Positions 22,190 to 34,389 of a stretch of DNA of 64,000 bases are shown here, in pieces. The DNA comes from Meghimatium bilineatum. Lineage: Eukaryota > Mollusca > Gastropoda > Stylommatophora > Philomycidae. Both the position numbers and the translations under genes were made by a program. The stretch is taken from assembly GCA_034231615.1 (NCBI GenBank), contig CM067322.1, forward strand, positions 99,023,087-99,087,086. The letters are read 5' to 3'. The notes below the pieces were generated by a model. That model was not told the origin of the DNA. It saw nothing but the letters and a program-made list of their open reading frames with translations, and did not search any database. Positions within the stretch are counted from its first letter, which is position 1, and every line of letters starts with the position of its first letter.

Positions 22190-23550
22190 TTCTATCTACT
22201 TACTTACATTCATGTTCTTACTTAAAGTTCGGATGCCCCCCAAAACTTGTCACTGTGATACGACAATTTCATGACGGTATGATGGCTAGTGTTATCTGCG
22301 ACGGAGGAGTATCTCCTGCATTCCCTGTCACAAATGGTGTAAAGCAGGGATGTGTGCTGGCTCTACTCTTTTCAGCCTGTTATTTACAGCCATGTTAACG
22401 GAAACACACCATAGTAATGAAACAGCTGGCATAATGATCAATTACAGAACGGATGGTGGTCTTTTCAATTTACGTCGTCTAAAAGCAAACACGAAAACTA
22501 AATCTAGTACTGTTAGAGAATTACTTTATGCTAACGACTGTGCATTGTATGCTGACTCTGTCGTAAACATGCAGAGCACCATAGACCGCTTCTCAAAGGC
22601 CTGCAACAACTTTGGTCTCACTATTAACACCAAAAAAACAGAAGTCATGCACCAAGCAACATCAAATAGCCAACATACTGCTACTTCCATCACCGTCAAT
22701 CAGGAAAAACTGCAGGTAGTCGACAATTTCACTTACCTTGGGAGCACTCTCTCTCGCGATGTCAACATTGATGTGGAAATTAACAATAGACTGGCAAAAG
22801 CTAGTGCTGTATTTGGCAGATTACGCAAAAATGTATGGGACAGAAGAGGTATAAGAACAACCACCAAACTACAAGTATATCATGCTGCTGTTATACCAAC
22901 CTTACTATACGCCTGCGAAACGTGGACAGTGTATGCTAGACATGCAAGAAAGTTAAATCATTTCCATCTTACCTGCCTACGTAAATTACTAAACATCCAT
23001 TGGTGGGACAAAGTACCAGACTACGAGGTGTTGGAAAAATCAACATCAATAAGCATCCACACAATACTTATGAAGGCGCAGGCACGCTGGGCAGGCCATC
23101 TTGTGCGTATGGAGAACTCTCGTTTGCCAAAACAAATATATTATGGAGAACTCAAGGCAGGATTTCGAAAAGCTGGTGGACAGAAAAAGCGTTTCAAAGA
23201 CACGCTCGTCATCCTTGAAACATCTTAACATTGACGTAGGCGCTTGGGAGAGCCTCGCTCAGGATAGAACAGCATGGCGTTACAGCATTAGAACGGGAGC
23301 ACTAGCGGCAGAAGAATTCAGACAAGAAACTGCAAGACAGAAGCGGACACGTAGAAAAGAAAAAACATCTCAACCTCACACAGATACCTTCTATTGTTGT
23401 CAATTCTGTAAAAGAACATTTTGTGCGCGCATTGGACTTGCTAGTCATTTAAAAACGCACTATTAACTTTATTATTTTATTATTTATTGCTATTATTATT
23501 ATGGTTGAGTTTTTGGTCATCGTCGATCACGACGGACGAACATCACTTAC
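22190..23550 (+). pseudogene. LINE relic with C-terminal C2H2 finger (reverse transcriptase thumb half)
   Basis: Blocks in order: FGCPPKLVTVIRQFHDGM, NGVKQGC, a frameshift near 22370, FSLLFTAML, the catalytic box changed to YANDCALYA (second Asp now Asn), TYLGSTLSRDVNIDVEINNRL, LYACETWTVYARH, ARWAGHLVRM, a second frameshift near 23210, then WESLAQDRTAWRYS and a C2H2 finger CCQFCKRTFCARIGLASHLKTH. The 3' end GGTCATCGTCGATCACGAC is shared with the copies at 21285 and 5866. Frameshifts and the lost Asp make it dead. Confidence 0.88.
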
Positions 23551-24180
23551 TTACCTGCCCGCCTACTCATTCATCCATCTATCTACCTACTTAATTGCCC
23601 GCCTACTCATTCATCCATCTATCTATCTGCTTAACTGCCCGCCTACTCATTCATCTATCTACTTACTTACCTGCCCGTCTACTCATTCATCCATCTATCT
23701 ACCTACTTAATTGCCCGTCTACTCATTCATCCATCTATCTACCTGCTTACCTGCCCGCCTACTCATTCATCCATCTATCTACTTACTTACCTGCCCACCT
23801 ACTCAATCATCCGTTTATCTAGCTACGTATCTGCGCGAGCTACTCATCCAATCATCTATCTAGTTACCTGCCTGACCGTTTGCTCATCCATCCATTTATC
23901 TAGCTACCTTTTTGCGCTTCTGTTCATCCATACATCTATCTAGTTACTTGCATGACCGTCTGGTCATCCATCTATCTATCTAGTTATTTGCCTGCCCGCT
24001 TTCTCATCCAATCATCTATCTAGTTCCCTGCCTGACCGTGTGCTCATGAATCCATCTATCTAGTTACCTGCCTGCCCGCCTGGTCATCAATCCATCTATC
24101 TAGTTACCTGTCTCCACACCTGCTCATCAATCCATCTATCTAGTTACCTGTCTGCCCACCTGCCTATCCCTCTATGTTCT
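23548..24180. repeat. 36-40-bp minisatellite, about 16 copies
   Basis: Units contain CCGCCTACTCATTCATCCAT and CTATCTAC; later units diverge to GTTACCTGCCTG. The array starts exactly at the 3' end of the C2H2-finger LINE, so it may have grown from that LINE's tail. Confidence 0.92.
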
Positions 24181-24296
24181 TTCAGCATCTACATATGAGA
24201 GACACCGTTGCTCTCCAGTTCCACTGCCATGTATAGTTCTTGTATGTTGCTAAGAGCCCGTAGTCATACCCTCTTTGATGTTTTCCTGGAATTACA

Positions 24297-24437
24297 TTCT
24301 TCAGCAGTCGTTCTCAAACTCCCACTGTAGTCCTACCACATTTCTTGCAGGATGTATTCCAGAGAATAGAAATGCGTTATGTCGCAGTTTTGTTTGCTCC
24401 AAGGCCCGACACATCCGCATTCTGCGATATCATATCC
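24297..24437 (-). mobile_element. SINE A/B-type copy, diverged
   Basis: TCGTTCTCAAACTCCCACTG, GCAGGATGTATTCC and CCCGACACATCCGCATTC mark the shared right half. The hairpin insert of SINE A is degraded, so subfamily is uncertain. Confidence 0.75.
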
Positions 24438-24506
24438 TAAACATCACAGCAGGAACATATGTTCGTTTTTCCATCAGATGTTGATGAACTTGAGTTGTAT
24501 GTATCT

Positions 24507-24668
24507 TCTTCTTCTTCAGCGTTCATTCTCAAACTCTCACTGGATCTCCCTTGTAGCAGGACCATTGTCCTACTAGATTTACAGCAGGATGTAATCCGAG
24601 AATGGAAATGCGTTGTGTCGCCGTTTTATTTGCGCCAATAGCCCGACATATCCGTCTTCGGGGGATAA
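24507..24668 (-). mobile_element. SINE A copy
   Basis: The reverse complement is full length; (CTT)n on the + strand marks its tail at 24507. Confidence 0.87.
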
Positions 24669-24869
24669 TTGTATGTGTTAATTTCATTCCTTTTAAAAAT
24701 ATTTTGGGGAAAACATCATGTAACTTTTACAACTGTTCTGTTCTTTTTTGGGTTGAGGGTGATGATCCGTACCTAAATGGGGGGGGGGGGTCCCTAAATT
24801 CTTGATATTTGTTGACTATGGAGGAGTGTCAGAAATTGGCAACAAACATAATGACGTCATTTAAAGACC

Positions 24870-25308
24870 GTTCAAAGGATGGAGCAACACAGGAACAAAA
24901 AGACCACGAAATCACCTACCAAGAAAAGAGGACCCTTATCAAATCTGTCAGGGAAATCGACCACGCAAAAGACAACTATCACTATCTCGACAGAGCAGCG
25001 CAGGTTATTTATTATCTTCCGCCTCAGAACAGGACACAACAGATTGAACATCCACTTAAATAGACTAAGATTGGTCCCATCACCTCTGTGTCCTTGTGGG
25101 CAGGCAGCACAGACAGCTGAACATATCCTGCAAGACTTCAATACACTAAACCAGTTAAGGAAAGAACACTGGCCCACAGAGATGGATATCCACAGAAATA
25201 TGTATGGGAGCACTGAGAAGCTTTCAAATACAGCAGCATTTATTAAGAAAACAGGACTTGCTGTGTAGACATGTCAAACTGCAAACGAGAAGAAAAAGAA
25301 GATGTATA
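24870..25308 (+). pseudogene. Jockey-like LINE 3' fragment, second subfamily
   Basis: Translation gives EITYQEKRTLIKSV, a frameshift near 25008, [35 protein letters not shown] and AAFIKKTGLAV, parallel to the end of the 44.7-kb element but clearly another subfamily. It ends in a GA-rich tail (GAGAAGAAAAAGAAG). Confidence 0.85.
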
Positions 25309-25309
25309 G

Positions 25310-26145
25310 ACCCCACCCCCTCCCCTGTCGTAATCCCTAACTTGTTCACACACACACAATATGCACTAAACACCATATTCTTAACTACACCTTCAAGGTG
25401 TACATATTTGGCTTCATTTATATTATACTCTCCCCCCCCCCAATTCTGTAATAGAAAATAAATGTGTATCGCGGCTCTAGATTATTATTGACACAGTTAT
25501 AAATAGCTTAGTTTTGTATAGAGGACCGACACAGGAGGAAATGATAACAATCTCTTTCCCACTCTCTCTCTCTCACACACTCTCTCCCACTCTGTCTTCC
25601 TAATATAGCCATGTACCCCTCTTCAAGAAAGGAATATCGTAACTGGTCGATCACATGAAAAAGGACAATGGTCTCCCACATTATGCTTACGGGGGCATGT
25701 GACAGAACTGGATATTTCCTGCTGCTGTTACCAAGTTCAGAATTTGGCCGGTTACTGATTTGTCAAATATGTGGAGAATATTTATTTAGTCTGAATTTAG
25801 GCTGTTCATAAATTACTTCAATAATTAGGGTGGACTGAGGTGGGGGATGGTGGGTAGATAGGGAAGAGGAGTTAAACCCACCCACAGTTAAACCCACCCA
25901 CAGTTAAATCGTGATTAAAAATAATTTGTTATCACACAGTATGAACTCAGGAATGAAGCACTTTTTTAAAACTTCCTTCCCCCCCCCCTCTCCTTTTCAG
26001 CGTAAGCAAAACGTATTACGGCCCGATCTTAAAAAAGTGTAACAATTGTTAACAAGAGGAGGGAGATGTGAGTTTCGACAAAAGTTTACGTCAACGAATC
26101 TGTATTGTATACACCAATTAAATAGTTTGAATTTAAAACATTTTT
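25310..26145. other. No gene recognised
   Basis: Short (CA)n, (TC)n and C10 runs; otherwise unique. Confidence 0.5.
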
Positions 26146-26147
26146 AC

Positions 26148-26303
26148 CGCCGAAGACGGATGTATCGGGCCATTGGCGCAAATAAAACGACGGCACAACG
26201 CATTTCCATTCTCTGGACTACATCGTGTTGGAAATGTAGTAGGACGATTGTGCTGCTACAAGGGAGATCCAGCGGGAGTTTGAGAATGAACGCTGATAAA
26301 GAA
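26148..26303 (+). mobile_element. SINE A copy
   Basis: CGCCGAAGACGGATGTATCG to GAATGAACGCTGATAAAGAAG. Full length, with a shortened tail. Confidence 0.87.
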
Positions 26304-26489
26304 GATGAAACATGTTATCGAATATATCAATATTGCATATTACCCGTTCAGGGTTTTTCAGTGAGGTAGCTGTGATATCTATTACATGATAGCTGTCGCA
26401 TGCCATTTCTGTCGCCACTACGAGTACAGGGTGAGTTGTTGTTTTTCGACTACCTTCCAATAAAAACAACTCGAAATTCCGTTCTGACA

Positions 26490-26915
26490 CATTCGTAGCT
26501 ATCAACATTGGAGACATCAGTACAACAATACACATTCGTAGCTATCAACATTGGAGACATCAGTACAACAAGACACATTCGTAGCTATCAACATTGGAGA
26601 CATCAGTACAACAAGACACATTCGTAGCTATCAACATTGGAGACATCAGTACAACAAGACACATTCGTAGCTATCAACATTTGAGACATCGCTACAACAA
26701 GACACATTCGTAGTTATCAACATTGGAGACATCAGTACAACAATACACATTCGTAGCTATCAACATTGGAGACATCAGTACAACAAGACACATTCGTAGC
26801 TATCAGCATTCGAGACATCACTACAAGACACATTCGTAGCTATCAACATTAGAAACATCACTACAACGAGACACATTCGTAGCTATCAACAGTGGAGACA
26901 TCACCACAAACACAA
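26490..26915. repeat. 43-bp minisatellite, about ten copies
   Basis: ACATTCGTAGCTATCAACAT plus TGGAGACATCAGTACAAC. Deletions and changes increase toward the right end. Confidence 0.95.
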
Positions 26916-27387
26916 TCGTTGCAAACAAATGAACACGCACACAATCTACTGTTGAAAATGTAAATAACAAGACATATTGTAGTGATTGGGGATAACCAAT
27001 TACAGGTGGAGAACCTCTGACTTAGAAGATCAATAAAGGACGATATCCAAGACCTGGATACCAGTTGGAGTCGGAAACAAACAGGTTCAGATGCAGACGC
27101 ACGAGCTTTTATTTATTGGTCAAATATGACGTAAGCTAGATTTGAATATGAATATACGAGCATCCGGAAACACATCTGTTGCTATATGTAAACAAACGTT
27201 GTTATGAAACTGAAGGTAAAGGGGGAGCACTGCCACCCAATACATTTCCTGACTCTCCGCTTAAATGAGATTTAAATGTTGTATAGTCTATTTTTCATCA
27301 TTCACCATTCACTTCCTACGCTGTTTCTTGGTTCTGGGGGTTAACCACTAGTCATTAGATAAACCTTGCCCGTGTGTTACCTGGACC

Positions 27388-27520
27388 AGACAGGAGAGCA
27401 AATAACAGCGACACTGTTTACCTTCCATGTATGTCGTAAGAGACGAATACGGAAGTTATCGGATGGAGTTGGCTACCCCATCCGATATAGGGTCGGTAAC
27501 CCAAAGGTTACCATGCCAAA
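27388..27520 (+). mobile_element. SINE B, left half
   Basis: GAGAGCAAATAACAGCGAC, CTTCCATGTATGTCGTAAGAG and CCCATCCGATATAGGGTCG. It stops before the half shared with SINE A. Confidence 0.78.
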
Positions 27521-27524
27521 ATCA

Positions 27525-28365
27525 TCTACATTATCGGTAGTGTTATCCGTGACTTATCTTTCGTCTGTGGCTATCGACCGTACCACAGGCCTTCCAACTA
27601 AACGTAAACACGACTTAATAAGGGATAAATGTTCAAGTGTAGAGTAACAACCCTAAACAGGAAGTAAGTGGCTGGAGTAACACAGGGCAAATGTCCAAGT
27701 CGTTGCATTAGTTAAGTTATTGCACTTATTCTCATATATCACCATTATCTGTTAATATTCTCTTCCTGCTGTTTGCTCTTCCTCGTCTGTTCCTGCCTTT
27801 TTTGGCCTCTCTCTCTCTCTCTCTCTCCCATCTGATCTCTCGTACCATCTCATTTTGCATTATGATTATTTGTCTGTAATATTCATTCTCTGTTGCCACT
27901 TTTGAGGTAAGTATTTTTAATTTACTTTTAATTTACTTGCTACTGTATCTTTTCCTTTTTCCGTCTCATTTTTTGTCTACCTTTAGTAGAAACAGCTTTA
28001 TGTCTGGATATTCTTTTGCTATATGCTCTTTTTGGTATTTGGTTTTGGTTCATTCTCATAAGGTGACAACCATTTTACTTGTGTTTTTTCGATATGCTCA
28101 ATACATAATATTAAACCAACTCGAATCCTAATTTCTTCATTTCTTATTTTATCTAGTTTAGTAACCATTGCAACTTTTTTCAGACATTTCATTTCACATG
28201 TAACAATGTTAGGCCTACTCTGATGTGAGACTACTCACGGCCATATAAATAGTGACCAAAGAGTAGCACAGCAATAATGAAAAACAACACGGGAAGAAGA
28301 CTGATTCTGTTTTGTTGTGATTTTATTTATATGTCTGATTTGGCTGTTGGTCGCTGTTTAACCTA
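27525..28365. other. No gene recognised
   Basis: T-rich sequence with a (TC)n run near 27808. No credible open frame. Confidence 0.5.
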
Positions 28366-28367
28366 AT

Positions 28368-28570
28368 GGGCCTGTTCTGTGGCGAAGTGGTGCAGGGCGC
28401 GTCTGTGACGGCCAAGGTACCAAGTTCGATCCCCGCCACAGGCAATATTGCATCTGGACAGTTTAAAATGCAATGGAAAACTACTGAACGTATTTATATT
28501 GCCTAGAAAATACCATAGCCAACAAATGCTGGGTTGATAGCTACGACCTGAATATGATATGCTACCAATT
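28368..28570 (+). mobile_element. tRNA-derived SINE C
   Basis: Pol III boxes are visible: A box TGGCGAAGTGGTGCAGGGC and B box AGTTCGATCCCCGCC. The body contains GCAATGGAAAACTACTGAAC and ends TATGCTACCAATTA. It lies 240 bp upstream of a second copy in the same orientation. Confidence 0.88.
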
Positions 28571-28806
28571 ATTCTAATGATATGAGAAAAGGGAGGGTTA
28601 CCATTGATTTGCAGTGCTTTGCCAGGTATAGGTTCTGCGCACTGATCCCACACTGAAAATATTTTAACTACCGAGATGACTTCTTGTTTTGTGGTCGTTC
28701 TCAAACTCCTGCTCTTTAACAGGGCATAAACCGTACAGAGTAATACTTTGTGTCGTGGTTACAGTTTACCGTAGAAATCTGCGTTTACGTAATAGTATAC
28801 CATGTT

Positions 28807-29012
28807 CGTCGCTGTGGCGAAGTGGTGCAGAGCGCGTCTGTGACGGCCAAGGTATCAAGTTCGATCCCCCGCCACAGGCATTTGAGCATCCAGCCCGTTC
28901 AGAAAGCAATGGCAAACTACTGAGCATATTTATAGTGCCTAGAAAATTACAACAGCCAAAAAAAGCTGGGTTGATGGCTACCTCCTGAATAGGATATGCT
29001 ACCAATAGAATG
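28807..29012 (+). mobile_element. tRNA-derived SINE C
   Basis: A box TGGCGAAGTGGTGCAGAGC, B box AGTTCGATCCCCCGCC, body GCAATGGCAAACTACTGAGC, end ATATGCTACCAATAG. Confidence 0.88.
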
Positions 29013-29436
29013 ATATTATCATTACTCGTGACCTACATCTGGTATGTGTCATATAACTCACTTAATAAAGCATTTAAATAATGGGATTATTGACATCAGG
29101 CATGTTGCTAGTGTTATGTGCATACCTGGCAAAATAAAAAGATACAGGTATACACAGGTGTGCATGAACTTGATCTGGAGGTGGGTCATTTAAGCACACC
29201 TACGTCTGCATCGTTGCAATCCTCTGTTCTTGCCTTTATCAAGTGATCGTAGACAGGGCCGTATATTAACTCTCTTTAAGGGGGAAGGGGGTGTTACCTT
29301 AAATAAAAGAGGGGTAGGGTCTTTCGTGCGTCAGATTTTCCTTTTGATGAATAAATTGATGGCCTTTTTTGGGAAACATCCCTAAAGGGGAGGAGGTTGG
29401 CTTTTGGCCCAATTCCTAGTACTAAAAGTTATCTTC

Positions 29437-29700
29437 TTCTTCTTCTGCGTTTGTTCTCAACCTCCTGCAGATTATCAGGATGTAGTCCGGAGAACGGAAT
29501 GCGTTGTGTCATGGTTTACAGTATTGATGCGATATCTGCGCCTTTTAACCTGGCACATCCGACTTCAGCATGGCTTTGGGTCACTGACCCTATATGGGAT
29601 GGGACAGCCAACTCCATCCCATAACCTCCTTATTCGCCTTTTACGACAGGCGTGGAAGGTAAACAGTGTTGCTATTCTTTGCTCCCCTTTCGGGCCCCGG
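29437..29700 (-). mobile_element. SINE B, complete copy
   Basis: Tail (CTT)n at 29437 on the + strand, through GGATGTAGTCCGGAGAACGG and CATCCCATAACCTCC to CTCCCCTTTCGGG. Full length, moderately diverged from the 17.1-kb copy. Confidence 0.9.
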
Positions 29701-29989
29701 CAACACACGGGTGACTAAGGAAGTGAATTTTGAAGCCTCCAATCACCCGCCATTTGTTTAATCTACGGGCCTTGTCGCAGGTATTGGAATAGTCAAGTGG
29801 TTAGATCGAACATAGTCACATTTTGAGAGTGGAATAGACAAGTCGTTATATTTTGATATGGTAAAATGTTGGAGCTGGAATTGTGGCTGGAAATGGTATA
29901 GTCACATGGTTAGAGCTGGAATAGTCATGTGGTTAGATCTAGCATAGTCAAGTGGTTAGAGCTTAAATAACAAAGTGATTAGAGTATGG

Positions 29990-30065
29990 TTATTTACATT
30001 AATGTATGGTTCAGAAACATGGACAATCAGCAAACATCTAGAAGACAGAATTGAGACACTCATGA
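29990..30065 (+). pseudogene. LINE reverse transcriptase fragment
   Basis: Translation LMYGSETWTISKHLEDRIETLM matches the LMYGSETWTLNKQLEDKIDAF block of the RTE-like family. No flanking LINE sequence is recognisable. Confidence 0.65.
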
Positions 30066-30069
30066 TGTA

Positions 30070-30745
30070 GACACATAGAGGATTGTGGAATAAGGCGTGG
30101 GAAGTTGAGAAAATCCGAGCTTATAGCGAGTCTCTGCTCAATTATCCAGTTTTATGAACATGGAAATCTTTCGTCAAAAGTGACGTCATTTGAAGTTTCC
30201 CTGATTTTCATTGGACGTCGATACAACGTATACACAAAGGAGCTAATAAGAATCACGAGAAAAGTCAAAGCGCGTCACATTCCAAGGATAGTCTCCGATA
30301 AGTCCACAAGAGTGTATAGTTGACGAGGGATTTGAGTTCTAGCAACACTAGATATATATATTTCAAAAATTTCTGCTACAAAAATGATTACCGATCCAGT
30401 TGTCCGTGGGTTCGAGCTCTGACGTATATGTCCCGAAAGAAGACCCCTGCTGAAAACAAGTTTGAGAACTAGTGAGTTAATACTACGACGAAACACGATT
30501 TATGGTTCTCATAACTTGACTTCTATCCCCTTATTGCGACTTCTGAGCCTATATTTCGTTCTAAATACAAACATGTATGATCCATAAACGTCCCCCTGCC
30601 ACCCCACCCCACAGCGATCATATCTTTATATGTACGTATCGCTACAATTTACAGGTGTTTCAATAGCACTAGGGTGTATATAGTCATTGCGCACTAACGC
30701 CACGCAGATCTGTATCAAATACTCACAATTCATATGACGGAGTAT
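30070..30745. other. No gene recognised
   Basis: Short unassignable open frames at 30105-30496; GGGTTCGAGCTCTG at 30409 may be a lone SINE B-box relic. Confidence 0.4.
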
Positions 30746-30757
30746 CACTACCAAAGT

Positions 30758-31793
30758 CATCATCATCAAGTGCCGTCTCCGCAACGAAGGTTGGCTGCAA
30801 CGTATCTCCAACATCTCCTGTCTCTTGTCTTGGTGGTGCACTCTGCTAGACTGTAACCTGTCCATCGTGTAATGTTACTCTCCCACTTGTATCTCTGCCT
30901 ACCTCTTGCTCGCTTCCCTTTGACTTTACCCTCAAGTAAGGTCTAAAATAGGGTGTCATGTCTTTTAATGTGTCCAAAGTATTTTATTTGCCTGATCTTT
31001 ATTTATCTTAGTAGTTCTTTCTTCATATTAAGTGTCTTTAGCACCTCTTTATTTGTTTTCTTCCCTTTCCATGATGTTCTCCATATTCTTCTATATACCC
31101 ACATCTCAAAGGCATCAATTTTGTCTTCTAATTGTTTATTTAATGTCCATGTTTCTGAGCCATACATTAATATGGAATAGATGTAGCATTTTATAATTCT
31201 TATTTTTAACTTGTTTGTAATTTGTTTAGATATTAATAATTTCCTCATGTCATTAAAGGTACTTTTAGCCATTCCTATTCTCCTTTTAACTTCTGTTTCA
31301 CATTTGCCATCATTTGTGACTATGTGTCCGAGATATTGATACTGTTTTACTTGTTGTAGTTTCTCTCCCTGTATGTTTATGTTTACCTCCTGTTCTTCTG
31401 TGTCTTTGCTGATTATCATGGTTTTTGTTTTTTGAATGTTTATATCCAGTCCATATTCATTACTTGATTTATTGACTTGATCTATTAGTCTTTGTAGTTC
31501 ATGTTCACTTTCTGCAAAAAAAACAGTGTCATCTGCATATCTAAGGTTGTTTATTATTTTCCCATTGATCTTGAGTCCTGGTATTTCTTCTATATTTTTA
31601 AAGATATTCTCTGTGTAGATTTTAAATAGGCGTGGTGATAAAATGCATCCTTGTCTTACCCCTCTTCTTACTTCTATGTATGGAGAGTGGCTGTTTTCAC
31701 ACCTTATTGATGCAGTTTGTTCCCAATATATATTTCTAATCAGCCTGATGTCTTTTCCATCTATGCCTATTTCTTGAAGACATTTGATTAATG
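30758..31793 (-). mobile_element. RTE-like LINE, 5'-truncated, with 11-bp target-site duplication
   Basis: ACTACCAAAGT lies on both sides (30747-30757 and 31794-31804). On the minus strand the frame is open from about 31791 through a reverse transcriptase with RRGVRQGCILSPRLF, the RYADDTVFFAESE catalytic box and YLGHIVTNDG, down to about 31003. Then follow an SGHIKRH-like stretch, a GRPR-type basic block and a 3' end of (ATG)n. Trinucleotide tails are typical of the RTE clade. Copies of the same family lie at 4454, 8685, 14856, 17440, 38886, 40245, 51018 and 56100. Confidence 0.9.
31003..31791 (-). pseudogene. Reverse transcriptase fragment of the RTE-like LINE
   Basis: No ATG marks the true start because the element is truncated; an internal Met at 31419 begins the usual ORF call. 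The catalytic YADD is intact (near 31530). The C-terminal portion shows LMYGSETWTLNKQLEDKIDAF and WRTSWKGKKTNKEVL, a hallmark of this LINE group. Endonuclease and the first half of the reverse transcriptase are absent. Confidence 0.85.
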
Positions 31794-32032
31794 ACTACCA
31801 AAGTAAACAAGTGTAAATCGACTGCGCAGACACCCTGTATATCATGTAAAGAACGTGTTGCCATATTTGCCTATATGCGATTAAGGGTTTCGGGTCAATA
31901 AATTTGTCTTGTGTTCTGCATAAACAATTCTTAACAAACGCCCGTATCACTTATATTCAAAGGCCTTAATCCTTCTTTCCGTGTCTGTATTGAGCGTCGA
32001 GTTTTAATATCCGTATATTTTAGCATTTCAAT

Positions 32033-32279
32033 TGCCATGTGTACATGTGTACAGGCAGCACACCATGTGTACATGTGGACAGGCAGCACCGAGTGCCAAA
32101 CATATACTTCAAGAGTGTTCTGAGCATGAAACGCTGAGGCAGACATATTGACCAGAGGAAACAACACTGGAATCAAAGCTCTATGGGACACTGTATGAAC
32201 TACAATAGACAGTGAGTTTTATTAAGGAGACAGAATTACAGATATAGACATGTTTCAAGTGAACGAAAGAAGAAGACGA
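32033..32279 (+). mobile_element. Jockey-like LINE 3' fragment with 11-bp target-site duplication
   Basis: AGCATTTCAAT flanks it at 32022-32032 and 32280-32290. It is nearly identical to 46306-46515, with two nonsense changes and a roughly 25-bp direct repeat of its own 5' end (CATGTGTACATGTG...). It is one of the shortest truncated copies here. Confidence 0.88.
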
Positions 32280-32704
32280 AGCATTTCAATGGGCAGAGTT
32301 TTAAACCGGGGAGTCCACCTCCCATCCGAACCTTTGTTTATTGGAAGCAGGAAAAAAAACAGCTTTTATTCTGCACCATTTTGATTCGTTCGGCAGCAAA
32401 TAAACAAACTTGTGGGTTATCAAGAACCACTTTTGGCAATAGGGAAATCGCGTAAACTTGTTGGTTTAGACATGTAACGAAACACGACTTAATTTATACA
32501 ATTATTTTAGAAGGAACAATTAAAGGTGGAAGGCGAAGAGGGGGTAAAAGAAAATCCCGAATTTTCTAACATGAAGAAATGACCTTGGCATAATCTTACT
32601 ACGCTTATGCTAATGATTGAGGATCGATGTGTTTGGGGGGGCATTATCTGCTGATGCCTCCAATGTGGCACCCCTGATACCCTGACAGGCTATAGGTCTT
32701 AATA

Positions 32705-32717
32705 TTATTATTATTAT

Positions 32718-32786
<69 letters not shown>

Positions 32787-32814
32787 GTATTATTATTATT
32801 ATTATTATTATTAT

Positions 32815-32856
<42 letters not shown>

Positions 32857-32881
32857 GTATTATTATTATTATTATTATTAT

Positions 32882-32923
<42 letters not shown>

Positions 32924-32984
32924 GTATTATTATAGTATTATTATTATTATTATTATTATAGTATTATTATTATAGTATTATTAT

Positions 32985-33017
<33 letters not shown>

Positions 33018-33095
33018 GTATTATTATAGTATTATTATAGTATTATTATTATTATTATTATTATTATAGTATATTATAGTATATTATTATGCTAT
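32705..33095. repeat. (ATT)n microsatellite with ATAGT interruptions
   Basis: About 390 bp of TATTAT broken repeatedly by ATAGTATT. The interruption has itself been duplicated many times. Confidence 0.95.
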
Positions 33096-33099
33096 TATT

Positions 33100-33725
33100 A
33101 TAAGCAAAGACTTCTGATTTCTTGTGTATAAATCCTAGATGCTTCCTATTTACCTGATTAATGTACCCATGCCATGATTAAAGTAGTGTACTTTTCTTGT
33201 AATCAGTCCACATAGATTACAATATTACGATATTATGTCTGTCCATTAGAAGATAAGTTCACAACGTAGAATATATGCCCCTGGTGGTCACGAAAAGTCT
33301 TCTGGGGAGGGAGAGACACGGATAAAAAAAATTGAAATTTGAAAGGAACAACAGAAGGGTGACCATTTGAACCAAAAAAAAACAATAACAATTGCAACGA
33401 TTCAGTTTTTTTATTAAATCTTTGTGGAATTTAAGACGACCTTTTTATTTCTTTTTGTTTTCATGCACTATGAGGACCACGGAAGACAATTTGTCCTCAA
33501 AGCGGCACTTTGCCCCAAAAGACCAAGAAAGGTTTAAAATTACTGAACTAAAGGAGGTTAGTACCCTTACACATTACGGAAGTGCATAAAAAAAGTAGGG
33601 GCCACAAATAAAGACACAAAAAGGACGAATACATGCGGAAACAATGAGATATCAAACATATAATGCACTTAACGATGATAACTGACAATATTCACTTTCA
33701 ATAATATAATATCAGTATATCTTGT
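33100..33725. other. No gene recognised
   Basis: Unique AT-rich sequence with a 65-codon open frame (33392-33589) that has no recognisable motif. Confidence 0.45.
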
Positions 33726-33727
33726 GT

Positions 33728-33850
33728 CCAGCTCTGTGGCGGGTAGGTAGAGCGCACGTCTCGGACGGACAAGATATTGGATTCTAACTCTGCCGCTGGC
33801 AATTCTGCATCTGTTATGTTTATAAATCAATGACAAGTTGGTCTCACTGC
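33728..33850 (+). mobile_element. tRNA-derived SINE C relic
   Basis: CTGTGGCGGGTAGGTAGAGC looks like an A box, and GGATTCTAACTCTGCCGC is a decayed B box. Confidence 0.6.
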
Positions 33851-33954
33851 TGTTCCCTTGATATGTTACCATCTTACATGTATCTTCTATATTCGCTCGG
33901 TGGTTAAGTGGATATTTGGTTCGCCTCACAAACACCAGCCCGTCGTATTAGCTT

Positions 33955-34190
33955 GTGGTTCCTTTTACCTCTCATGCATACCGTAGGAGGTGTTGATGGT
34001 GAAATTGGCTGTCCTATACCCATATATGTCAAATGTGAGTCAGACGCGATCCTGTAGTCAGATGGGTAATGCTGAAAGGCGCTGATGTTGCAGCTAAGCT
34101 GTAATCCATGATTTAACTCATTCCGTTCACGTGACTAGATCCTGCTAACCTGGAGGAATTTGAGAACGCAGAAGATGCAGAATAAGAACT
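33955..34190 (+). mobile_element. SINE B copy, diverged
   Basis: CTCTCATGCATACCGTAGG, ATTCCGTTCACGTGACTAG, GATCCTGCTAACCTGGAGG and GAACGCAGAAGATGCAG in order. Confidence 0.75.
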
Positions 34191-34389
34191 ATTTTGTGTT
34201 TCTATACACCGCTTAAGCTTGTCATTAACTTTGAAAAAGCTAACTGTATCAGACATTCAGAATGTCTTTGAGGTTCAATGTAGACATTCAGATTTTAGAC
34301 ATTCAGACCTTGTGTGTGAGGTTGAGTAGGAATAGTTTCAAAAGTAGATAAATGGACAGGCAAAAATTCGAAAGAAATAAACACAACGT

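Noticed and set aside
23548..24180. Evenly spaced repeats suggesting a CRISPR array
   Set aside because: Repeats are directly adjacent without unique spacers, and the window is eukaryotic.
28368..28450. Functional tRNA gene
   Set aside because: A and B boxes are present but the cloverleaf is not complete, and the same head occurs with the same unrelated body at several places; it is a SINE.
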